From CAZLFA01 sp964558665 (GTDB lineage Bacteria; Desulfobacterota; Syntrophia; Syntrophales; PHBD01), in NCBI GenBank assembly GCA_964558665.1, contig CAZLFA010000027.1, positions 1 through 45,971 on the forward strand: a stretch of 45,971 nucleotides of DNA, read 5' to 3'. Positions 6,777-15,100 of the stretch are shown one piece after another (within the stretch, counting starts at the first letter, position 1; the number at the start of each line of letters is the position of its first letter). Both the position numbers and the translations under genes were made by a program. Below the pieces are notes generated by a model, which was not told the DNA's origin, searched no databases, and was given only the letters and a program-made list of their open reading frames with translations.

Positions 6777-9563
6777 TTATTTCTTCTTTGTTACTTTCTT
6801 TTTGGGCGCGGCTTTCTTGACCGCCACTTTTTTAACAGCAGATTTTTTAGCTACAGCTTTTTTTATTGCCGCTTTCTTAGGTGCCGTCTTTTTAATCGCT
6901 GTCTTTTTTGCTGTCGTTTTCTTTACTGCTGCTTTCTTCGCTGTCATCTTCTTGGCTGTTGTCTTCTTTACTGCCGCTTTTTTTGCTGCCGTCTTTTTAG
7001 CCGCTGCCTTTTTTACTACTGTCTTTTTAACTGCAACTTTCCTGGCCGTTGCTTTTTTGGCTGCCGTCTTTTTAACTGCCGCTTTCTTGGCCGCAACCTT
7101 CTTTGCCACCACTTTTTTCGCCGGCAGCTTCTTTTTTTTGCCCTTGGCCTTCCCAAGGCCGATGCCCAGACTTTTTTCTGTATCAATGATTTCAAGTGTC
7201 GTCTTTATCACCGTATCCGAATTGAGAGAAATGCTGCTGATGCCGCATTCAACAAGGAATCTGGCAAATTCGGGGTAGTCGCTGGGCGCCTGCCCGCATA
7301 TACCGATTTTCTTGCCTATCTTTATTGATGTGGTTATAGCGGACCTGATCAGTTCCATGACTGCCGCATTACGTTCATCAAAAATATGGGCGACCTGAAA
7401 CGAGTCTCTATCCAACCCGAGGGTTAACTGTGTCAGGTCATTTGAACCGATGGAGAATCCATCGAAGACCTTTCCAAATTCTTCGATTAGAATGACATTG
7501 CTTGGTATCTCAACCATCATATAAATCTGCAGACCATTTTCACCCCGCACCAGTCCCCGCTGCTTCATAACCGATACGACACGTTCGCCTTCCTGAACGG
7601 TTCTGCAGAACGGGATCATTAAAATAACATTGGTCAATCCCATTTCGTTGCGAACTTTCTTCATCGCCTCGCATTCAAGGGCAAAAGCCTCTCTATATTT
7701 GTCGTCATAGTACCGGGATGCGCCTCTGAATCCAATCATGGGATTCTCTTCCTCCGGTTCAAAGAATTTACCGCCGATCAGGTTTGCATATTCATTGCTC
7801 TTGAAGTCGCTCATGCGCACAATGACATCATTCGGCCAGAATGCAGCCGCAATTTTAGCAACCCCTTGCGCCAGTTTATCAACAAAGAAATCCGGCATAT
7901 TGCGGTAACCGTATGTGAGCTGTTCGATTTCCTTGCGAATGCTGGGGTCCGTCACTTTATCAAACTGGATCAGGGACATGGGGTGGATGCGGATGAACTG
8001 GTTAATGATGAATTCAAGCCGCGCAAGTCCGATGCCATCATTGGGGATCGCTGCCAGACTCAAGGCATCGTCCGGATTACCTACATTCATCATGATGTTC
8101 GTTTTCGGCCTTTTCATGCCCTGAACATTTACCCGCTGTACATCAAACTTAAGAATCCCCTCGTAAACCTTGCCCACCTCGCCTTCTGCACATGACACCG
8201 TGGCTTCCTTCACATTCCGGAGATTTGTTGTACCATCCGCAGTTCCCACGATACAGGGAACTCCCAATTCGCGGCTTACTATCGCCGCATGGCAGGTTCT
8301 TCCACCCTTATTTGTAACAATTGCCGCAGCGATTTTCATGACAGGCTCCCAGTCCGGGTCGGTCATATCTGTTACAAGCACCTGCCCCTTCTGAAAACTT
8401 TTAATCTGCTCTACTTTCTCTATGACATTAACTTCGCCGGCGCCTATTTTCGAGCCAACCGCAGTTCCTGTTACGATCGGTGTCTTTTGCTCCAATAAAA
8501 CATAGCTTTCCAAAACATTGGCATCTTTCTGGGATTGAACGGTCTCCGGTCTCGCCTGCAAAATGAAAAGCTTATTGGTCCTGCCATCCAAACCCCACTC
8601 AATATCCATAGGTTTGAAGTAGCCGGCCTGCTTAGAATAGTGATCCTCAATTATGGATGTCCAGCGTGCCAGTGTCAAAATTTGCTCATCAGCCAGAGAG
8701 AACCTTCTCCGATCTTCAGCCGGAACGGGAACTGTTTCCACAGCCTCACCATCACCTGATGCATAAATCATCTTGATCTCTTTTGTACCCAGCTTTTTCT
8801 GAATAATCGGTTTAAAACCTTTTTTCAAAGTCGGTTTGAAAACATAAAACTCATCCGGGTTGACTGTTCCCTGAACAACGGTTTCCCCCAGACCATAGGA
8901 CCCGGTGACCAGGATTGCATCCTTGAATCCGGTTTCCGTATCAATGGAAAAGATAACGCCCGATGAGGCCAGGTCGGAGCGCACCATTTTCTGGACGCAA
9001 ATAGATAGGAATACCGTCATGTGATCGAACCCTTTGTCCACTCGATAGGAAATGGCACGATCGGTAAACAGAGAGGCAAAACACTTCTTACAGGCATCCA
9101 GGAGCGCTTCTTCTCCCGTCACATTCAGATATGTCTCCTGCTGTCCCGCAAAGCTTGCATCCGGCAGGTCTTCCGCCGTGGCTGAACTTCTGACGGCGAC
9201 ATCTGTATTGTCTCCATATTCCGAGCAGAGCTTTCTGTATGCCTTGACTATTTCCGCTTTCAAATCTTCAGGCATTTCCGCATTGTAAATAAGCGAGCGA
9301 ATTCTGCTGCCGCGCTCCTTGAGATTCTGAATATCATGTGTATCCAGATCAGATAGTGTTTCCCTTATTCTTTCTTCAAGATGTGCCGATGAAATTAAAT
9401 ATCGATAGGCATATGATGTAATCGCATATCCGTGCGGGATATCAACACCTTTTGAGCTCAGCTCTTTAATCATCTCTCCCAGCGAGGCGTTCTTGCCGCC
9501 TACCTGAGGAAGATCCGACAGTTCAATTTCGTCTAACCACAGGATAAATTTACCTTCTTTCAT
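6777..9563 (-). CDS. ppsA: Phosphoenolpyruvate synthase with a C-terminal histone-H1-like Lys/Ala tail
   Basis: Converts pyruvate, ATP and water to PEP, AMP and phosphate, the entry step of gluconeogenesis. Residues 1-350 are the ATP-grasp-like PEP/pyruvate-binding domain (GGKNASLGEM, RSSATAEDLPDASFAGQQET). The swivelling phosphohistidine domain has GGRTCHAAI with the catalytic His425. The C-terminal TIM barrel has VEIPSNVILIEEF, GSNDLTQL and GICGQAPS with the catalytic Cys756. The enzyme proper ends near residue 800, the normal PPS length. Then comes an in-frame tail of about 124 residues made of some 22 pentapeptides of the type xAKKx, as in histone H1-like and mycobacterial HupB tails. AGGAGGAACCCC gives the start. 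A palindrome lies near its predicted transcription start. Confidence 0.96.
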   Translation of the reverse strand: MKEGKFILWLDEIELSDLPQVGGKNASLGEMIKELSSKGVDIPHGYAITSYAYRYLISSAHLEERIRETLSDLDTHDIQNLKERGSRIRSLIYNAEMPEDLKAEIVKAYRKLCSEYGDNTDVAVRSSATAEDLPDASFAGQQETYLNVTGEEALLDACKKCFASLFTDRAISYRVDKGFDHMTVFLSICVQKMVRSDLASSGVIFSIDTETGFKDAILVTGSYGLGETVVQGTVNPDEFYVFKPTLKKGFKPIIQKKLGTKEIKMIYASGDGEAVETVPVPAEDRRRFSLADEQILTLARWTSIIEDHYSKQAGYFKPMDIEWGLDGRTNKLFILQARPETVQSQKDANVLESYVLLEQKTPIVTGTAVGSKIGAGEVNVIEKVEQIKSFQKGQVLVTDMTDPDWEPVMKIAAAIVTNKGGRTCHAAIVSRELGVPCIVGTADGTTNLRNVKEATVSCAEGEVGKVYEGILKFDVQRVNVQGMKRPKTNIMMNVGNPDDALSLAAIPNDGIGLARLEFIINQFIRIHPMSLIQFDKVTDPSIRKEIEQLTYGYRNMPDFFVDKLAQGVAKIAAAFWPNDVIVRMSDFKSNEYANLIGGKFFEPEEENPMIGFRGASRYYDDKYREAFALECEAMKKVRNEMGLTNVILMIPFCRTVQEGERVVSVMKQRGLVRGENGLQIYMMVEIPSNVILIEEFGKVFDGFSIGSNDLTQLTLGLDRDSFQVAHIFDERNAAVMELIRSAITTSIKIGKKIGICGQAPSDYPEFARFLVECGISSISLNSDTVIKTTLEIIDTEKSLGIGLGKAKGKKKKLPAKKVVAKKVAAKKAAVKKTAAKKATARKVAVKKTVVKKAAAKKTAAKKAAVKKTTAKKMTAKKAAVKKTTAKKTAIKKTAPKKAAIKKAVAKKSAVKKVAVKKAAPKKKVTKKK

Positions 9564-9592
9564 GGGGTTCCTCCTGGTGAAAATTTCTGGGT

Positions 9593-9608
9593 ATTACCGG
9601 TTGGTAAT
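9593..9608. promoter_or_regulatory. Candidate operator palindrome in the ppsA leader
   Basis: ATTACC-GGTT-GGTAAT is a perfect six-base inverted repeat with a four-base centre. It lies immediately downstream of the predicted ppsA transcription start (near 9610) and upstream of its ribosome site, a typical place for a repressor operator. The binding protein is unknown. Confidence 0.4.
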
Positions 9609-9616
9609 GCGTGTCG

Positions 9617-9645
9617 TGTGTACCAGTTTTAGTGGTTTAAGTCAA
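9617..9645 (-). promoter_or_regulatory. Possible ppsA promoter
   Basis: On the minus strand TTGACT (9640-9645) is followed after exactly 17 bases by TACACA (9617-9622). The -35 matches 5 of 6 bases and the -10 only 3 of 6, so this may be an activated or regulated promoter. It is the best sigma-70 match upstream of ppsA. Confidence 0.4.
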
Positions 9646-9679
9646 TTTTTATATGCCTCACTGCCGGCCGCGCACAAAA

Positions 9680-9711
9680 AAAAGCCGGGGATTGTTCCCC
9701 GGCTTTTATCT
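9680..9711 (-). terminator. Rho-independent terminator of the atpE-dCache operon
   Basis: A perfect 12-base stem (9680-9691 with 9696-9707) encloses the loop TTGT, with core GCCGGGGA/TCCCCGGC. Reading on the minus strand it lies about 24 bases after the stop of the dCache gene and runs into a stretch of eight T. Confidence 0.9.
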
Positions 9712-9730
9712 TTGTTTAGGTGATTAAAAA

Positions 9731-11044
9731 TTATTTATCGTCTTCATCGTCATCATACTTCAAACCTGCTTCCTGCGCTCCTGCAGGGACTTCTGCCTCG
9801 ATGGAACGAGTAATACCCCTTGCCAAAATCGCCAGGATGAAGAACAGGAGAACAACAGAAATTATGATTATCAGAGTGATTGTTGTAATCCATGCCTTTG
9901 ACTCTTCCTGAATCTTTTTAGCCGTAGCAGAGGCCACTTCATTAAATTTATCCACATCTATACCCATACCAACCCATCCGAAGCCGGCCGGTTTGGGCAA
10001 GTTCGACGAATAAAATTTAATGGGCGCATAGGCAACAAATTTGGTGTGTCCGCCAAATTTATATGTCTTCATCCCCGCTTTTCCGGAGGAAGCATCCTTC
10101 GCAACTCCGGGCAGCGCCGGATCCATGTAACCGAGCAAATTGAGGTTCAAGACCTCCTCGCCTTTTTTAACCATGGCGTCTTTTGTTTGATCGGTTAATG
10201 GAGGAACAGGCGTTCCGTCAGGGTACAACCCCGCTATATGGTAATCGGCGGGATGCGAGACCATTAATCCCCGGTTGTCGACCATATACGTGTAGTTTCC
10301 TGACGCAACATCCGCCTCATACACGGGCGTGGCCGAGGTCGGAACGACATGGTCTGTATACGCTGCAAGGTGCCTTGCATCCAGCGATAAAACCACCACT
10401 CCTGAAAAACCTTCCTTCCCGAAAACCGGCGCGGCAAAACGAACCACACCGGCAAAGCGCTTGCCCTTTTGATAATCGGCTTTATTGACATACCAGCCGG
10501 TGACATTGGATACGTATACTTCATCCTTGTTCAAGCTCTTTGCCTGGTTGAAATAATCTTCACTTTTAAAGGTTGTATTGGCGGGAACAGATACATTTGT
10601 CAATTTCGACTTAGGCGCCACTTCGCCATTCACAATCTTGATCACTTCATTGCCCTGCTTGTCGATCAGAGTCATTTCCGCATAAAGAAACTCAGGGATC
10701 TGCTTAATGTTGTTATTTTCCTTCACCCAGAGCGGCTTTTTGTTCTGGTTGACAAACTGCTTGTATGCAGATTCGGTTGCCGGTATAATCGTAGAGATCA
10801 TCACATCCTTTTTACGCTCAGTAAGGAAGTTAGCAACCTCATCGGCAACGTTGCTTGCACGCATTTTGATTTCTTCCTGGGATTTTTGGTCCGAGACGGC
10901 AACGGCACGCTCTTTTGCCGTATCCCCTAACTTGAAGATTCCGTTGGCAATAAGAATAGCCATCAGTGATAAGGGGATGACGATAAGCAGGAAGAAAACT
11001 CTCGCCACAGTAAATAGCTGCTTATCTTTTTTTGTTTCTGACAT
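9731..11044 (-). CDS. Orphan dCache sensor-like membrane protein without an output domain
   Basis: The 437-residue protein has an N-terminal transmembrane helix (about 14-36), a roughly 350-residue extracytoplasmic double-Cache region (FLYAEMTLIDKQGNEV, DYFNQAKSLNKDEVYVS, VVRFAAPVFGKEGFSGVVVLSLD, YMVDNRGLMVSHP) and a second transmembrane helix (about 390-412). A short cytoplasmic tail ends in KYDDDEDDK. HAMP, methyl-accepting, kinase and GGDEF domains are absent. It therefore looks like a ligand-binding protein that must signal through a partner, if it signals at all. GGGGGAATAAAG precedes the ATG. It lies 52 bases after atpE on the same strand, before a shared terminator. The nearby kinase also has a Cache-type sensor region. 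Confidence 0.85.
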   Translation of the reverse strand: MSETKKDKQLFTVARVFFLLIVIPLSLMAILIANGIFKLGDTAKERAVAVSDQKSQEEIKMRASNVADEVANFLTERKKDVMISTIIPATESAYKQFVNQNKKPLWVKENNNIKQIPEFLYAEMTLIDKQGNEVIKIVNGEVAPKSKLTNVSVPANTTFKSEDYFNQAKSLNKDEVYVSNVTGWYVNKADYQKGKRFAGVVRFAAPVFGKEGFSGVVVLSLDARHLAAYTDHVVPTSATPVYEADVASGNYTYMVDNRGLMVSHPADYHIAGLYPDGTPVPPLTDQTKDAMVKKGEEVLNLNLLGYMDPALPGVAKDASSGKAGMKTYKFGGHTKFVAYAPIKFYSSNLPKPAGFGWVGMGIDVDKFNEVASATAKKIQEESKAWITTITLIIIISVVLLFFILAILARGITRSIEAEVPAGAQEAGLKYDDDEDDK

Positions 11045-11096
11045 TCTTTATTCCCCCTAACTGTTCTGTTTATTTTGACGTTAATTTAATCCCGGA

Positions 11097-11471
11097 TTAA
11101 CCCAAAAAAAACGACTTGTAGGGGTTTGCATAGAGAAGGACCAAAGAAACAACCAAAGCATAGATGGCAACAGACTCTGCCATGGCCATACCGACCAGCA
11201 TGACTGTCATGATCTTTCCCTGAACCCCAGGATTACGTCCGACTGCCTGGCAGGCTCCATTTGCTGCATTACCAATACCTGCACCAGCTCCGATTGCGCC
11301 CAGACCAATCGCAAATCCCGCACCGACCATCGCACCGATACTGAATAGAACCTTAACATAAGACTCTCCTGTGGGAAGCGCTTCCGCGGCATAGGCAAGC
11401 GGAGAGCTGACCAACACAGCTGCCATCGTGGCAATTAAATAATACATCTTTTTCCCAAATTTCCTTAACAT
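11097..11471 (-). CDS. atpE: F0F1 ATP synthase subunit c
   Basis: The 124-residue precursor has a long leader (MLRKFGKKMYYLIATMAAVLVSSPLAYA). The two-helix hairpin of the c-ring proteolipid follows: helix 1 with GAGFAIGLGAIGAGAGIGNA, the polar loop VGRNPGVQGKI (Arg-Asn-Pro), and helix 2 with GMAMAESVAIYALVV carrying the ion-binding Glu. The Gln of sodium-type rings in helix 1 appears replaced by Ile, which favours proton coupling; this is an inference from hand alignment. The ATG at 11471 is chosen for AAGGAAAGGAG just upstream. No other ATP synthase genes are nearby, so atpE is split from the main operon. It is followed by the dCache gene and preceded by a sigma-54-like promoter. Confidence 0.95.
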   Translation of the reverse strand: MLRKFGKKMYYLIATMAAVLVSSPLAYAAEALPTGESYVKVLFSIGAMVGAGFAIGLGAIGAGAGIGNAANGACQAVGRNPGVQGKIMTVMLVGMAMAESVAIYALVVSLVLLYANPYKSFFLG

Positions 11472-11580
11472 CTTCTTTTCTCCTTTCCTTAATGATCTTA
11501 AAATGATTTTTCTATTTACCTTCCTGTAACATATTAATATGTCCAAGCGAAAGGAAAACATTCAAAACGAACTCACATTT

Positions 11581-11596
11581 AGCAATACTTATGCCA
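11581..11596 (-). promoter_or_regulatory. Sigma-54 (RpoN) promoter candidate for atpE
   Basis: The minus strand reads TGGCATAAGTATTGCT. Against the consensus TGGCACG-N4-TTGCA it has the invariant GG and GC at the required spacing, full TGGCA and TTGC, and mismatches only at less critical places. Transcription would start near 11570, about 100 bases before the atpE ATG. The neighbouring NtrC-type regulator gene makes sigma-54 control plausible here. Confidence 0.55.
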
Positions 11597-11674
11597 ATGA
11601 CTGCCGCCCCGACATATCACGGCCTATCCACTTGGAAAAACTTGGCTATTGTTTTATAGCGAATTTCATCGGTG

Positions 11675-11703
11675 TTGACCAGTATTTTATCTGAATTTAA
11701 CAT
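11675..11703 (+). promoter_or_regulatory. Possible promoter of the kinase operon
   Basis: TTGACC (11675-11680) and TAACAT (11698-11703) are 17 bases apart, with 5 of 6 and 4 of 6 matches to the sigma-70 consensus. It would give a leader of about 210 bases before the small membrane protein gene, which is long, so other starts are possible. Confidence 0.35.
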
Positions 11704-11922
11704 TTCGATAAATTCTCGTCCCAAATTTAACAAAAAGTAAAAAAGGGTTTTCCATTTATTTAGAATGCTATGTTATAAGGAATAAGAAATGAATATTGTA
11801 TGATGGCAAATTCACGTTGATAATTTGAGGTTAGATGGTTAGTATCAAAAAATCCGCAAAGCGAAAAACAATTCAGGGAACAGGTTGTTGCTAACAAAAT
11901 TCACTTTAAGAGAGGTTATTGG

Positions 11923-12096
11923 ATGCAAGAAATATTAACCGCTGTAACCTATCTGGTAGTCTGGCTTATTTGTGAGAGAGTCATAGGCATTGAAAGCGGC
12001 TTGATTAATCTGATTGTTTCACTCGCCGCTGCTGTATCAGTCTATGTTCTCATTGCTGTCAGAGATTCGCGGCAACAGAAGGAAAACAAAGATTGA
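11923..12096 (+). CDS. 57-residue two-helix membrane protein
   Basis: Reading from the ATG at 11923 gives MQEILTAVTYLVVWLI..., 57 residues with two hydrophobic segments (about 6-22 and 27-46) separated by a short turn containing CERVIGIESG, and a charged tail (RDSRQQKENKD). A purine-rich AAGAGAGG ribosome site lies about eight bases upstream. It ends 32 bases before the histidine kinase, same strand, so it is probably the first gene of that operon. Its function is unknown; a small regulator or accessory of the kinase is possible. It could easily be missed because of its size. Confidence 0.65.
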   Translation: MQEILTAVTYLVVWLICERVIGIESGLINLIVSLAAAVSVYVLIAVRDSRQQKENKD

Positions 12097-12128
12097 TGCA
12101 GTCCTAAAATCACTAATCGAAAGACATC

Positions 12129-15100
12129 ATGGATCAGAATCTCGAAGAAAGAGGAATTTTCAGATTAAGCACAACGGTTTCCATCTGGCTTACCACAGCC
12201 ACAATAATAATCCTCATTCTCATTCTAGCGATAACAATTAACCGGGCAAGGGAGCAGGAACTGGTCAGGCATTTTTCACAGCAGCAGATTGCCATGGCCA
12301 AAGGCACCGCTGCGGGCATTGAAGATCTCATCATCGGTATAGAAAAAAGCATGATTCTGCTGTCAAGACTTCCTGTCTTAAGAGATGATAAATGGATAGA
12401 AGAGTCAAAGGCAAGCATGAAGGTAATATATGATGATCTGGACGGAAAGGTATTATTTATCGCTAAAATCGATTCGCACGGCAATATGACGGCAGGCTAC
12501 CCGACTCAGTATCTCCGGGAGAAAGGCAACAGAGACTTCAGCAGATACGATTTTTTCAAAGAGACAAGAAAAACAAAAAATCCCTACATAGGGCCATCTC
12601 AAACATTGACGGAACAGGGAAACACCGCTGCAAAAAGTGCCTTTAAGTCTATTGTCATAGCGGTGCCTGTTCAAAGTGCCGACCGGCGGTCTTCCGGGGT
12701 GGTCATCGCAACTCTTTCCCTTAATACAATTATTGACCGATACGTGAAACCCATCAAGGAAAATCAGACCAGTGAATACTGGGTCGTCGACGATGACGGC
12801 ATCTTGATTGAACACCCTGACAAATCTCTTATGGGCAAACATATAGACAATATTTCTATTTTTATAGGGGCAGAAAGAAAAAAGGTAAGGGAATATTTGC
12901 CGAGCGGAAAAGACGGCCATATAGACTGTCAACTGGAAAAGGAACCCGGCTCTGTGGAAAGAAACCTTATCACATATGCGCCCATAAATCTCGGCCTCGA
13001 GAAATGGACAATCGTCGTTGTAACTCCTTATGAAAAAGTCATCTCTCTCGTACGCAGAACTTTTTCTCACATAATGCTCGGTGCCATAGCACTGATAATA
13101 ATTGTTTTGATAGCAAGCATAACAGTGGTGAGTTCCGGAAGAAAACGTTTGAGTATCGAGGCCGAACTCAAGCGGTTAAGAGAACGAAAAGTATGGCAGG
13201 AACAGCTTGTTCGGGAGAAAAACACAATCGAAGGCATTATAGAAGGTTCCCCCATACCAACTTTCGTCGTGGATAAAAATCACATGATAATGCTCTGGAA
13301 CAGGGCCTGTGCGGAGCTGACAGGGCTGGAAGCCGGGGAAATGATCGGCACAGACAAGCACTACCAGCCTTTTTATCCAAACAAAAGACCTCTTATCGCA
13401 GATCTTATTATTGATCAGGACATAGAAGGTCTCTCGGAATACTACGGTAAAAAAAAGGTCAAGAAGTCGGATTCTGTAAAAGGCGCATACGAGGCCAGAG
13501 ACTTCTATGAAAACCTCGGCGGCAAACCCCGCCACCTTTATTTTCTTGCGGCACCCATTTTTGATGAAAGAGGAAACATTATAGCAGCCGTTGAAACCCT
13601 TCAGGACATATCGAAGGAAGTCGAAATGTCCAGGCGTCTGGAAATTTCCCAGGAGGCACTCATCAGGGAAAAGAAAACCGGCGAGGGAACTATCGAAGGC
13701 TCACCCATACCCACCTTTGTCGTGAATAAAGAGCACAAGGTCATTTTCTGGAATAAGGCATGTGCGGAACTGACCGGTCTCGACGCCGGGGGAATGATCG
13801 GCACCGACAGGCATTACGAGCCTTTTTATCCACAGAAAAGACCCCTCATCGTTGATTTGATAATAGATCAGGACGTAGAAGGCCTGACCACATACTACGG
13901 GAAAAAGAAAGCAAAAAAATCGGAGACCGTTGAAGGCGCATATGAGGCCAGAGACTTCTATGAAAACCTCGGCGGCAAGCCCCGACATCTGTATTTCCTG
14001 GCCGCTCCCATCTATAACGAAAAAGGTGAAATCGTCGCCGCAATCGAGACCCTTCAGGATGTTTCTAAAGAGGTTGAAATGTCCAGACGTCTGGAAATTT
14101 CCCAGGAGGAATTGATCGGAGAAAAGAAAACCATTGAAGGAATCATTGAAGGGTCACCCATACCGACCTTCGTCGTCAACAAAGAACACAAGGTTATTTT
14201 ATGGAATAAGGCCTGTGCGGAACTGACCGGACTCGATGCAGGCGAAATGGTCGGCACGGACAGACATTACCAGCCGTTCTATTCCAACAAAAGACCTCTG
14301 ATTGTCGATCTGATCCTTGATCAGGACATTGAAGGACTGACTACATATTACGGGAAAAAGAAGGTAAAAAAATCGGAAACTGTCGCAGGCGCCTATGAAG
14401 CCAGGGATTACTACAGCAGTCTTGGGGGCAAACCCCGCCATCTTTATTTTCTTGCCGCTCCCATATATAATGAAAAGGGTGAGATCGTCGCTGCCATTGA
14501 AACACTGCAGGATGTATCGAAAGAACATGACATGGCAAGCAATCTTAGAGAGTATGCTGAAACACTGGAAAATGAGGTCACTGAAAATGTAACGCTTCGC
14601 AAGGAAATCGAATCTCTTTATAATTACCTCCTGTCTATTGTGGAGAGCTCGCCGGATACGCTCTTTGACGTCGGAAGCGATGGCATCATTCATTACATAA
14701 GCAGAGATGTAAAGGGTAAAAACAACCTTGCATCGGATCGGATCAAAGGCAGACACTTCACCGACATCATTGATCCGGAACACCGTGAAGTTATTATTTC
14801 GATGTGGGAAGAAGCCAAGAAAGGAATTTATAATCCGCATGAAATCGAAGTCAAGTCGCAAGACGGCACTGCGAGAAATCTCCTGATCACATGCCAGCGC
14901 GTGCGCAACGCGAACCGTTATGTTATCGTGCAGAGAGACATCACCGAGTTCAAAAATCTTGAAAAGAAATTCTATGAGAGCCAGAAACTGGCGGCCATCG
15001 GACAATTATCCGCAGGCATCGCGCACGAAATCAGGAATCCCCTGTCATCTATCAAGATGAGTCTTCAGATACTGGTAAAGCGCATGCAGCCCAAGGGGAA

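Larger units (their letters stand above)
11472..11922. other. Divergent intergenic region between atpE and the kinase operon
   Basis: This 451-base AT-rich region holds the sigma-54-like site for atpE (11581-11596) and a possible sigma-70 promoter for the rightward operon (11675-11703), leaving a long leader to the first gene at 11923. No RNA gene or repeat was recognised. Confidence 0.5.

Noticed and set aside
6802..7278. Plus-strand open frame of 158 codons
   Set aside because: It is the mirror of the Lys/Ala repeat of PEP synthase; the AAG/GCN repeats give Phe/Ala/Val-rich nonsense without a ribosome site.
11804..11819. Second TGGCA...TTG element as a sigma-54 promoter for the kinase operon
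   Set aside because: The distance between the GG and the TTG is two bases too long for sigma-54.
14199..15005. Minus-strand open frame of 268 codons
   Set aside because: It lies wholly within the kinase gene opposite strong PAS and linker coding, and shows no domain.
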